From: an uncultured Ruminococcus sp. | GTDB lineage: Bacteria > Bacillota > Clostridia > Oscillospirales > CAG-272 | Direction of reading: 5' to 3' | Assembly: GCA_902782785.1 (NCBI GenBank) | Contig: CACZOH010000140.1 | Coordinates: forward strand, 1-10,201 | Length of the DNA: 10,201 nt | Shown here: positions 1 to 6,558 of the stretch, piece by piece | Numbering within the stretch: position 1 is the first letter of the stretch | Layout: every line of letters starts with the position of its first letter | Notes under the pieces: model-generated | Told to the model about the DNA's origin: nothing | The model's database searches: none | The model's input: only the letters and a program-made list of their open reading frames with translations | Translations under genes and position numbers: made by a program

Positions 1-225
1 GACGCGCGGACCGAATTCCGCCTCAAGCTCCGCCGCCGTCGTCTGCGTATCCTCAACGGTATCGTGCAGGACGCACGCCGCAAGCACCTCTCTGTCCTCC
101 GTTACCGAGGCGGCTATTACCGCGACCTCAAGCGGATGGATGATATACGGCAGATCTCCTATTTTGCGTTTTTTGCCCTCGTGCGCTTTTGCGGCGAACA
201 AAACCGCTTTTTCAAATAAATCCAT
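1..225 (-). CDS. Small alarmone hydrolase, RelA/SpoT-type HD domain (partial, N-terminal 75 residues)
   Basis: The gene runs off the left edge and only 75 residues are visible. They match the start of the (p)ppGpp hydrolase domain of RelA/SpoT and of stand-alone MESH1-like hydrolases. Visible motifs are AHEGKKRK (residues 14-21), YIIHP with a metal-ligand His at 30, and HDTVED at 54-59, the HDxxED metal and catalytic motif. Such enzymes remove pyrophosphate from the 3' position of (p)ppGpp in the cytoplasm. The protein starts directly at the first helix, without the roughly 25-residue lead usual in full-length Rel, which favours a small single-domain hydrolase; the missing C-terminus prevents proof. 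The ATG at 225 follows a GGGGA ribosome binding site. It lies 11 nt after the stop of the phosphatase-kinase gene, so the two are almost certainly cotranscribed. The hydrolase family call is firm; the substrate is inferred. Confidence 0.82.
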   Translation of the reverse strand, partial: MDLFEKAVLFAAKAHEGKKRKIGDLPYIIHPLEVAVIAASVTEDREVLAACVLHDTVEDTQTTAAELEAEFGPRV

Positions 226-236
226 CTGTTCCCCGC

Positions 237-2387
237 TTATATGTTCTTTCTTATTTTCAATATGTTTTTGCCGTCTTTGTATTCGTAGCTTACGCCGTCC
301 ATCGTCTTTTTGACGAGGAACACGCCGAGACCGCCTATTTTCCTGTCTTCCGCGGACAGAGTGATATCCGGCTCCTCCACCTCGTTCAGCGGATCGAACG
401 GACGTCCGCTGTCTATAAACGTTATCACAACGGCCGTCGGATCATCCTCGACCTCTATCTGCACGGTGGCGGAACCGGTCTTCTGATCGTAAGCGTATTT
501 CGCTATATTTCCGAAAAGCTCGTCTATTGCGACGTCTATCTGTATTTCGGCTTTAGGCGGACAGTCAAGATTTTCAAGCTCCGCGTTTATGAAATCCGTT
601 ACGGTGTCGATATTCGCTATTGTGGCATCAACCGTTATTTCCTTTACGTTTTTCATTTTTTCATCCTCTTTTTTTCCAATATAGTGTACGCACAGCATTG
701 TTATGTCGTCAAACTGCGGGTCGTTTGAAACAAATTCGTTAATCGCGGAGGCGACGGAGCCGACAATTTCTTTCGGCGTTCCGTCCTCCGATCCGACAAG
801 CGCCTTTAATATACGGTGCAGCTCAAACATATCACCGTCCTCGCGCTTTGCCTCGGGAACTCCGTCCGTATAAACGAAAAGCTTTGAACCGGAGGATAAC
901 GTCTTTTCAAATTCCTCGTAATGACGGTCGGGAAACGCTCCGATCACTATGCCGTGGCGGCTCCTGTCAAACTCAAAGCTGCCGTCCGCATCTTTGAATA
1001 CGGGGTATTCGTGTCCGGCGTTCGCCCATACGAGAACTCCGGTCCTGAGGTCGAGCTTGCCGAGCCACACGGTAACGAACATTTCCTCACGGTTGTTTGA
1101 GCAGATCTGATCGTTCACGGACCGCAGTACCTCGCCGGGGCTCTTCCCCGACATGGCGTTGTTCTGTATCATTATCATCGTCATCATCATAAACAGCGCA
1201 GCCGGCACGCCCTTGCCGGAAACGTCCGCTATCACGATACAGAGGTGATCCTCATCCGTCAGGAAAAAGTCGTAAAAGTCGCCGCCGACCTCCTTAGCGG
1301 GCGTCATACTCGCGTAGATGTCAAAATCCTTTCTTTCGGGAAACGCCGGGAAAACGTTCGGCAGCATATCCGCCTGTATCCTCTGAGCGAGCGCCAGCTC
1401 CGCGCCGACGCGCTCCTTTTCCTTTGTTATTTCGGCGAGATTTTTTTCATAGTCCGCTAAATCGTTTTCCATATCCGCCATGGTGAGCGCCAGGTTTTCT
1501 ATTTCGTCTCCCGTTCTGATGCTCAGATTTTTAAACGTGTCTGTCGGATTATTACCATCTTTTTTATTTTTTATGTATTCGCCCGCCGCTTCCGCTATTC
1601 TGTTTACGGGATCAACGAGCTTTTTCTTCATATGAAGCGCCATCAGAACGGCCACGGCATTGACGAGCACGAACATTGAGAGCGTGTACTGCAAAAGAAA
1701 CGACTTCATTCCGTTTATGACGTTCTGCATCGAAACGTCCGCCAGAATAAACGCGTAGATCTCCCCGTTTTCACGGTAAAGCGGTATTCCGCTCGTGCCT
1801 AACCACCCGTCGTTTTCCGTTTTATCAATATAATACGTGCGTCTTTCGCCGTCCGCATTCAGAAACCTCTCCGTTTCCTTTTTCGGTACGCTGTCCCATT
1901 CGCCCGGGTGACAGTAATCCTCATCACCCTCCGCGGGGTCGAGTATATAGACTAATCTGTAACCGTCTTCAACGTACATCGCAAGATAAATATCGTAAAC
2001 ATCGCTTGAATTGAGAAAATCAAGCAGGATGCCCGATATAAGCTTGTAATCCTCTCTTTCCGTTATATCCGCAAAGGAGGGCGGCGCGTCTTTTTCCGCG
2101 TTCTTTTTCTGTTCTTCCGTCAGCGCGTTATATCTGGCCATTACCTCGCTGCAGAGCGGCTCCGGGTCAGTCACCTTGTTGATTATGCTCGCGGCGCTGC
2201 GCGTCAGATTGTACGCATCGCCTATATACCGACTGCCCAAAGCGAAGGCGTAAAGTCCGAGACCTATCAGAAGCGCGACGACTCCGAGGATCACGGCTCC
2301 CGCGATCGCGGCGCGGAAGGTACGCGCGGCAAGAGAATAATGACGCCTTTGCAGCTTATTCATTTCTCTTATGCTTTTTTCGGGCAT
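237..2387 (-). CDS. Membrane sensor with SpoIIE/PP2C phosphatase and C-terminal RsbW-like HATPase domain
   Basis: This 716-residue fusion has, in order: a transmembrane helix (about 26-50); an extracytoplasmic region of about 175 residues that looks Cache-like; a second helix (about 230-250); HAMP and coiled coil (about 252-345); a SpoIIE-type PP2C phosphatase (about 355-570); and an anti-sigma-factor-like HATPase (about 580-716). Phosphatase metal sites are D370 (VGGDFYDFF), D388 (DVSGKG), D508-G509 and D560-D561 (DDIT). The kinase fold shows E623/N627 in the N-box, D659-G661 (DSGRP) and GGLG at 685-688. RsbU/SpoIIE phosphatases dephosphorylate STAS anti-anti-sigma proteins, whereas RsbW-like kinases phosphorylate them, so one chain could carry both opposing activities. 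No STAS protein is present in the window. An upstream ATG at 2405 would lie about 5 nt from the transcription start and has no ribosome binding site. The ATG at 2387 has GGAGG 8 nt upstream and is preferred. Client and signal are unknown. Confidence 0.9.
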   Translation of the reverse strand: MPEKSIREMNKLQRRHYSLAARTFRAAIAGAVILGVVALLIGLGLYAFALGSRYIGDAYNLTRSAASIINKVTDPEPLCSEVMARYNALTEEQKKNAEKDAPPSFADITEREDYKLISGILLDFLNSSDVYDIYLAMYVEDGYRLVYILDPAEGDEDYCHPGEWDSVPKKETERFLNADGERRTYYIDKTENDGWLGTSGIPLYRENGEIYAFILADVSMQNVINGMKSFLLQYTLSMFVLVNAVAVLMALHMKKKLVDPVNRIAEAAGEYIKNKKDGNNPTDTFKNLSIRTGDEIENLALTMADMENDLADYEKNLAEITKEKERVGAELALAQRIQADMLPNVFPAFPERKDFDIYASMTPAKEVGGDFYDFFLTDEDHLCIVIADVSGKGVPAALFMMMTMIMIQNNAMSGKSPGEVLRSVNDQICSNNREEMFVTVWLGKLDLRTGVLVWANAGHEYPVFKDADGSFEFDRSRHGIVIGAFPDRHYEEFEKTLSSGSKLFVYTDGVPEAKREDGDMFELHRILKALVGSEDGTPKEIVGSVASAINEFVSNDPQFDDITMLCVHYIGKKEDEKMKNVKEITVDATIANIDTVTDFINAELENLDCPPKAEIQIDVAIDELFGNIAKYAYDQKTGSATVQIEVEDDPTAVVITFIDSGRPFDPLNEVEEPDITLSAEDRKIGGLGVFLVKKTMDGVSYEYKDGKNILKIRKNI

Positions 2388-2395
2388 ACCTTTAT

Positions 2396-2400
2396 CCTCC
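2396..2400 (-). promoter_or_regulatory. Ribosome binding site that fixes the phosphatase-kinase start
   Basis: A perfect GGAGG on the minus strand ends 8 nt before the ATG at 2387. It lies inside the six extra codons of the longer frame that opens at 2405, so it argues for 2387 as the real start. Confidence 0.85.
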
Positions 2401-2416
2401 GACATCCGTTATGCTT

Positions 2417-2445
2417 ATTATAACAAAAATTCAAATAATTGTCAA
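2417..2445 (-). promoter_or_regulatory. Sigma-A promoter for the phosphatase-kinase / alarmone hydrolase operon
   Basis: On the minus strand a consensus -35 TTGACA (2445-2440) is followed by a 17-nt spacer and a consensus -10 TATAAT (2422-2417), with an extended -10 TG (TGTTATAAT). The predicted transcription start is near 2410, giving a leader of about 23 nt to the ATG at 2387. The promoter lies just past the stop of the AAA+ gene, so the two units can be expressed separately. Confidence 0.9.
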
Positions 2446-2474
2446 TGATATAATTTTAATATTTTGTGCGCAAA

Positions 2475-4415
2475 TCATCCGCCGAAGCCAACGCGTATGC
2501 GTCTTTCAAGCTTCTCGCTGAATTCCTCCTCGGACGAGGCGGCTATAAAATCCTCTCTGTCAAGGCTTACCGTGCTTTTGCCGGAAAGCGCCGCGCGCAA
2601 AGCGCCCTTTGACCACGTTCTTTCGTACAAGTTTCTCACGTATCTCGCGTTTGCAAATTCGCGCGATTCTATGAACTCGTCCGGCAGACGTTCAAAGAAG
2701 CTGCGCGCTTCGTTTTCCAGCGCCTCCGTGTATTCGAAATGCTTTCTTACCATAAGCATGAATATCTCAAAAAGCTGCGTTTTCGTGTAGCTTTTGAACG
2801 TAAGTATATACGGCATACGGCTGCGCAGACCGGAGTTGCCCTGCATGAGAGTTTCCATATCGTCCGTATAGCCCGCCATTATTACAAGCATATCGTCTCT
2901 GTGGTTTTCCATCTCCGCGATCAGCGTGGTCAGCGCCTCTTTGCCGTAATCGTTCGTCTGATGTTCGCCGTCGTACAGCGCGTAAGCCTCGTCTATGAAC
3001 AGGACTGAGCCGTAGGCGTCGCGGCAGATAGAAGCCGTTTTGACAGCCGTCTGACCGACGTATTCCGCGCAGAGAGCGCGGGCGGAATACTCAAGGAACG
3101 CGCCCTTGCGCAGTATTCCCTCTTCTCTGAATATCTTTCCGATTATGCGCGCGACCGTTGTTTTTCCCGTTCCGGGAGCGCCGACAAAGCGCATATGTAT
3201 GCACGGTCTGTCAAGCTTATCGTTATTCATAGACATTTTGACCTGCGCCGCTATCTCTGAAACGCGCTCCGCTATCGACTCCATGCCGATAAGCTCTCTC
3301 AGCTCTTCGTAACCGCTCTTTTCGTTTTTCTCAGGCAGAAGCGAAGCGAAATCGTCCCTTACCATCAGCCTGCGGTCGGTCTCGCTTCCGCGAGCATCGA
3401 TATCCGCGTCGTGCTTCGCTTTTTCAAGTATCATCTGATGCACGACCTTTTCCGAGGTCTTGAAGCCGTAAAATCTGCCGTCCTTCTTCTCGCGTCTTAT
3501 ACGCTCGAAAAAGAGCTCCGAAAGTATGGAATTCATACTGTAACCCTGCGACAATACGGTGTCCCACATATGTTCAAGCAGAACGTAATCGTGGAGCGGC
3601 GGGACCTTGACCGTGCGCAGAAGCATCTGATCCGACAGGATATCCGCTATGTTGTCAAGCGATTTCTTTTCAAGGAACGGCACGCGGAATACGAAAACGT
3701 ATTTGTTCTGATACGGATAAAGCCTCCTCACAAAGCGGCGCAGCTCATCCGTCTTATCACCCTCAAGGAACCAGCTTATGTCAAGCCCAACCATATTGAG
3801 CGTAAGCTCCTCGTCCTTGACGTTCAGCGTGTCCAGGACGTCCGAAATGCCCGTCAGCTCGCCCTCCGACTCCTTGCCGACGCGGAATTCTATGTACTGC
3901 GTACGTTTTTCCACGCTTTCCTCATATACCTTCATCCTCTGTAAATAATTGCCGAACGAAGATAAAAGCGTCGTGAAGCCGCACCCCTGATCTATGGCGA
4001 ACAGATAGTTCTGCATCCGGAACGCCTTCATCGCGCCTCTTTCCTTCAGAAGCGGGATCGAATCCGTAAGCTCGACGATAAGCTTCTGGTATTCCTCCAC
4101 ACCGTAATAAACGGTGAGTATGGTATACATCAAGGACGACGTGTCGCCCTCCTCGTCCGCGTGCGTGAGAACGCTTATCACGCCGGGATCGTCCGGGAAT
4201 ATCGAAGCCCACGTTTTTCTGATTATATCCTCGCAGTCCGCTCTGTGTGAAACCTGAAGTCTGAAAAGCGCAAAAGTGTATCTGTAAAGCAAAAGTTCCG
4301 GCGAATACTCCTTGTCAAGGCTGTCGCGAAGCTTGAAAATAACGTCTGTACCGTTTTCGTTTTTCTCCTGTATAAACGAGCAGGAAAACCCGACGCGAAC
4401 AAAATACGCAGGCAT
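2475..4415 (-). CDS. AAA+ ATPase of the CbbX/SpoVK type with a long uncharacterised N-terminal half
   Basis: The 646-residue protein has one intact AAA+ module at about 375-646. It carries Walker A GAPGTGKT (412-419), Walker B VLFIDEAYAL with D475/E476, and the family-typical arginine-finger segment GNSGLRSRM (526-534). A lid domain follows, containing FANARYVRNLYERTW. This matches the CbbX, SpoVK and EccA group of hexameric ATPases that remodel protein partners. Residues 1-370 have no Walker motifs. The first about 180 look helical; about 186-340 has a sensor-strand-like stretch (YVFVFRVPF, 239-247) and may be a degenerate AAA-like module, which is inference. The start at 4415 is chosen because AGGAGG lies 9 nt upstream, within the last codons of the PAP2 gene; the longer frame from 4448 would overlap that gene by 32 nt. 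One nucleotide separates the PAP2 stop from this ATG, so coupling is likely. No terminator is seen after the stop. The client is unknown. Confidence 0.85.
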   Translation of the reverse strand: MPAYFVRVGFSCSFIQEKNENGTDVIFKLRDSLDKEYSPELLLYRYTFALFRLQVSHRADCEDIIRKTWASIFPDDPGVISVLTHADEEGDTSSLMYTILTVYYGVEEYQKLIVELTDSIPLLKERGAMKAFRMQNYLFAIDQGCGFTTLLSSFGNYLQRMKVYEESVEKRTQYIEFRVGKESEGELTGISDVLDTLNVKDEELTLNMVGLDISWFLEGDKTDELRRFVRRLYPYQNKYVFVFRVPFLEKKSLDNIADILSDQMLLRTVKVPPLHDYVLLEHMWDTVLSQGYSMNSILSELFFERIRREKKDGRFYGFKTSEKVVHQMILEKAKHDADIDARGSETDRRLMVRDDFASLLPEKNEKSGYEELRELIGMESIAERVSEIAAQVKMSMNNDKLDRPCIHMRFVGAPGTGKTTVARIIGKIFREEGILRKGAFLEYSARALCAEYVGQTAVKTASICRDAYGSVLFIDEAYALYDGEHQTNDYGKEALTTLIAEMENHRDDMLVIMAGYTDDMETLMQGNSGLRSRMPYILTFKSYTKTQLFEIFMLMVRKHFEYTEALENEARSFFERLPDEFIESREFANARYVRNLYERTWSKGALRAALSGKSTVSLDREDFIAASSEEEFSEKLERRIRVGFGG

Positions 4416-4416
4416 A

Positions 4417-5154
4417 TCATTTATCCTCCTTATCCGTGCTTTCGTCAAGCTTTATCTTTTCTTCCGTCTGCACGGAAAAATCCTCTTCATCTTCTCCGTC
4501 CTCTTCGTCCCCGTCCGGGCCGTCCGTATCCTTCGGCAGGGGAAGCGCGGAATAAAGGGCGACGAGCGCGCCGCTTATGAGCACGGCGCCGCATATATCC
4601 GTAAGCCAGTGAACGCCGGAAATGAGTCTGCCGGCGACGGCTGTTATGATAAGCGCCGTACAGAATATCTTAGCCGCAAGGCTCAAGGCTTTGTTTTTGA
4701 TATACTTATCGAAGACGAGTATCGCCGCGCCGAATATGACGCAGGCGACCATCGTGTGGGACGACGGGAAAGAAGCCTCGGCTTCCGTGGGCCTTAAGTT
4801 TATGACAACTTTTTCAAACAGGAAATACAGAGCGACAACTGCAATGTAAAGCCCGCCCATATATAATATTTCGCGGTCAACTTTTTTAATGCTTCTCCGC
4901 TTTATCAGCTGTATAAGACCGAGGACCGTGAAAAACGCGGCTATGAGGATGGATATCGCCGCTATGACGTCCGTCAGCTTGTCCCATAAGCCGTTGACCC
5001 CGGTAAATCCGTGCACGGCGAGATTTATATGAGAAAGACCTATTTCGCCTCCGACGGCGTTCTCTTTGACGTCGACCGTCTTAAGCAATACTATCAGAAC
5101 GGTGAACAAAAGAAAAAGTGAGGCTGATATGACGTATTTAACTTTGCTTTTCAT
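4417..5154 (-). CDS. PAP2-family membrane phosphatase
   Basis: This 245-residue integral membrane protein belongs to the type 2 phosphatidic acid phosphatase superfamily, whose members dephosphorylate lipid phosphates or undecaprenyl diphosphate at the membrane surface. The three family motifs are visible: K115 with R121-P122 (lysine one residue closer to RP than the usual Kx6RP), PSSH at 130-133 with the acid/base His133 (a PSGH variant), and R176-x5-H182-x3-D186 around the nucleophile His182. About six hydrophobic segments are apparent, starting at residues 5-25, and a predicted extracytoplasmic loop follows the first one. The last about 35 residues are a highly acidic Asp/Glu tail, not typical of the core family and predicted to be cytoplasmic. 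GGGAGG stands 5 nt before the ATG and a consensus promoter lies about 43 nt upstream. It is the first gene of an operon with the AAA+ ATPase. The substrate cannot be assigned from sequence. Confidence 0.88.
   Translation of the reverse strand: MKSKVKYVISASLFLLFTVLIVLLKTVDVKENAVGGEIGLSHINLAVHGFTGVNGLWDKLTDVIAAISILIAAFFTVLGLIQLIKRRSIKKVDREILYMGGLYIAVVALYFLFEKVVINLRPTEAEASFPSSHTMVACVIFGAAILVFDKYIKNKALSLAAKIFCTALIITAVAGRLISGVHWLTDICGAVLISGALVALYSALPLPKDTDGPDGDEEDGEDEEDFSVQTEEKIKLDESTDKEDK
4425..4430 (-). promoter_or_regulatory. Ribosome binding site for the AAA+ gene inside the PAP2 coding end
   Basis: AGGAGG on the minus strand encodes part of the last residues of the PAP2 protein (KED) and sits 9 nt before the ATG at 4415. 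With the TGATATG stop-start junction it indicates translational coupling. It also rules against the longer start at 4448. Confidence 0.85.
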
Positions 5155-5196
5155 TATGACCTCCCGAAAAAGCCGATAGTCGTTATTTGTCGTTTT

Positions 5197-5225
5197 ATTA
5201 TAACATATTCATTTTGTAATTTCAA
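5197..5225 (-). promoter_or_regulatory. Sigma-A promoter for the PAP2-AAA+ operon
   Basis: On the minus strand the -35 is TTGAAA (5225-5220), the spacer is 17 nt and the -10 is a perfect TATAAT (5202-5197) with an extended -10 TG (TGTTATAAT). The predicted start is near 5190, giving a leader of about 36 nt. The stretch at 5226-5253, just upstream of the -35, is almost pure A/T and would suit an UP element. Confidence 0.88.
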
Positions 5226-5253
5226 TACTTAAAAATAAATTTATTATTTTTTT
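5226..5253 (-). promoter_or_regulatory. A/T-rich UP-element-like tract
   Basis: This tract directly abuts the -35 of the PAP2 promoter and is almost wholly A and T. It includes a perfect 12-nt palindrome, AATAAATTTATT (5234-5245). Such tracts commonly bind the RNA polymerase alpha C-terminal domain. The role here is inferred from composition and position only. Confidence 0.4.
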
Positions 5254-5283
5254 GTAAACATCGGCGCAAGGCGTGAAAATATC

Positions 5284-5296
5284 GTAAACAATTTAC
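5284..5296. promoter_or_regulatory. Candidate operator dyad upstream of fucO
   Basis: GTAAA-CAA-TTTAC is a perfect 5-nt inverted repeat with a 3-nt centre. It ends 8 nt before the -35 box of the fucO promoter, a position suited to a regulator. A related half (GTAAACA) occurs about 30 nt upstream near 5253. It does not match the Rex consensus I know. Short dyads of this kind occur by chance in A/T-rich DNA, so this is tentative. Confidence 0.3.
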
Positions 5297-5304
5297 CTCT
5301 GACC

Positions 5305-5333
5305 TTTACAAAAGCCGCCGTCCGTGTTATAAT
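5305..5333 (+). promoter_or_regulatory. Sigma-A promoter for fucO
   Basis: The -35 is TTTACA (5305-5310), the spacer 17 nt, and the -10 a perfect TATAAT (5328-5333) with an extended -10 TG (TGTTATAAT). The predicted start is near 5340. An ATG that could open a longer frame at 5332 overlaps the -10 hexamer itself and would not be in the transcript. Confidence 0.88.
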
Positions 5334-5358
5334 GAAAAAAAAACAGGAGGATCACATC

Positions 5359-6507
5359 ATGGCAGACCGCATAGTATTAAACACGATTTCCTACCACGGA
5401 CACGGAGCGATAGACAACATCGTGCCCGAGCTTACCGCAAGAGGCTTTACAAAAGCATTTCTCACCTCGGACGCAGACCTTGTAAAGTTCGGCGTTACGA
5501 AAAAGGTGACGGATTTGCTTGACAAAGCCGGCTTTCCCTATACCGTATACAGCGATATAAAACCCAACCCCACGATAGAAAACGTCAAAAACGGCGTCGC
5601 CGCGTTCAAAGCGTCGGGAGCCGACTGTATGATCGCACTCGGCGGCGGCTCGAGCATGGACACCGCAAAGGCGATAGGAATCATAATAAACAACCCCGAG
5701 TTTGAGGACGTCCGTTCGCTCGAGGGCGTCGCGCCTACGAAAAAGCACGCCGTATTCACGATAGCGGTACCCACTACGGCGGGAACAGCCGCGGAGGTAA
5801 CCATAAACTACGTTATAACCGACGTGGAGAAAAAGCGCAAATTCGTATGCGTCGACGTAAACGATATACCGGAGATCGCCGTGGTCGATCCCGATATGAT
5901 GGCGACCATGCCGAAAGGTTTGACCGCCGCGACGGGTATGGACGCGCTTACTCACGCGATAGAGGGATATATAACGAAGGGTCACTGCGCGATAAGCGAT
6001 ATGTTCCATCTTGAAGCGATACGCCTCATCTCAAAAAGCCTGCGCGGCGCGGTACAGAACACACCCGAGGGTCGCGAGGGAATGGCGCTCGGTCAGTATA
6101 TAGCCGGTATGGGCTTCTCAAACGTAGGTTTGGGCATAGTCCACAGCATGGCGCACGGACTTTCGGCGCTTTACGATACGCCGCACGGCGTAGCCTGCGC
6201 GATACTTCTGCCCGTGGGACTTGACTACAACAAGCCCACGTCGTACAAGCGCTACCGCGCGATAGGCAAGGCCATGGAGGTCCCGGGCATAGACGGCATG
6301 ACCGATGAGGAAGCCGCAGACGCTACTATAGCCGCCGTCCGCAAGCTCTCCGCCGACGTCGGCATCCCCGCAAACCTCAAGGGGATATTAAAGGAGGAGG
6401 ACGTACAGTTCTTATCCGAATCCGCATACGCCGACGCCTGCCGTCCCGGCAACCCGCGTGAAACGAGCGTTGAGGAAATAAAAGAGCTTTACAGAAGCCA
6501 GCTGTAA
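5359..6507 (+). CDS. fucO: Lactaldehyde reductase / 1,2-propanediol oxidoreductase (iron-dependent group III alcohol dehydrogenase)
   Basis: The 382-residue protein has the family's usual length and matches E. coli FucO, as I remember that sequence, along most of its length. Shared blocks include NNPEFxDVRSLEG, PTTAGTAAEVTINYVITD, ATGxDALTHAIEGYIT, GFSNVGLG and GNPRE. FucO reduces L-lactaldehyde to L-1,2-propanediol with NADH in anaerobic fucose and rhamnose use. The nucleotide-binding loop is GGGSSMDTAK (95-104). The iron ligands expected from FucO are all present: D195, H199, H262 and H276. The start at 5359 is set by GGAGG 8 nt upstream; the frame could open nine codons earlier, but that ATG lies within the -10 box. 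The gene stands alone between its own promoter and a terminator, with no fucose or rhamnose genes nearby. The family is firm; other short-chain alcohols or aldehydes remain possible substrates. Confidence 0.87.
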   Translation: MADRIVLNTISYHGHGAIDNIVPELTARGFTKAFLTSDADLVKFGVTKKVTDLLDKAGFPYTVYSDIKPNPTIENVKNGVAAFKASGADCMIALGGGSSMDTAKAIGIIINNPEFEDVRSLEGVAPTKKHAVFTIAVPTTAGTAAEVTINYVITDVEKKRKFVCVDVNDIPEIAVVDPDMMATMPKGLTAATGMDALTHAIEGYITKGHCAISDMFHLEAIRLISKSLRGAVQNTPEGREGMALGQYIAGMGFSNVGLGIVHSMAHGLSALYDTPHGVACAILLPVGLDYNKPTSYKRYRAIGKAMEVPGIDGMTDEEAADATIAAVRKLSADVGIPANLKGILKEEDVQFLSESAYADACRPGNPRETSVEEIKELYRSQL

Positions 6508-6520
6508 AATAACGCAAAAA

Positions 6521-6549
6521 AAAACAAACCGCCGGGCGCGGTTTGTTTT
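6521..6549. terminator. Bidirectional intrinsic terminator between fucO and the convergent lipoprotein operon
   Basis: A perfect 12-bp inverted repeat (6521-6532 with 6538-6549) encloses a 5-nt loop, CGGGC. On the plus strand the stem ends in a T-rich run after fucO. On the minus strand it is followed by the complement of an uninterrupted A tract (6516-6524), giving a strong U run for transcripts from the gene ending at 6559. It therefore serves both convergent units. Confidence 0.92.
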
Positions 6550-6558
6550 GTTATTACT

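Noticed and set aside
189..728. Plus-strand open frame of 179 codons
   Set aside because: It is the complement of the conserved HATPase domain, with unusual Tyr/Arg-rich composition and no supporting signals.
2406..2474. Terminator after the AAA+ gene
   Set aside because: Only a short TGCGCA palindrome is present, with no GC-rich stem plus T run on the minus strand; the interval is better explained by the promoter at 2417-2445.
3411..3944. Plus-strand open frame of 177 codons
   Set aside because: It lies opposite the AAA+ gene, whose frame is supported by motifs downstream and a good ribosome binding site; this one has neither.
4312..4797. Plus-strand open frame of 161 codons across the PAP2-AAA+ junction
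   Set aside because: Both minus-strand genes are supported by family motifs and ribosome binding sites; this frame is their shadow.
5284..5296. Rex redox-regulator site upstream of fucO
   Set aside because: The dyad GTAAA-CAA-TTTAC does not fit the Rex consensus halves (TTGTTAA / TTAACAA) that I know, so only an unnamed candidate operator is reported.
5377..6009. Minus-strand open frame of 210 codons inside fucO
   Set aside because: fucO is unambiguous by conserved motifs; the antisense frame has shadow-type composition.
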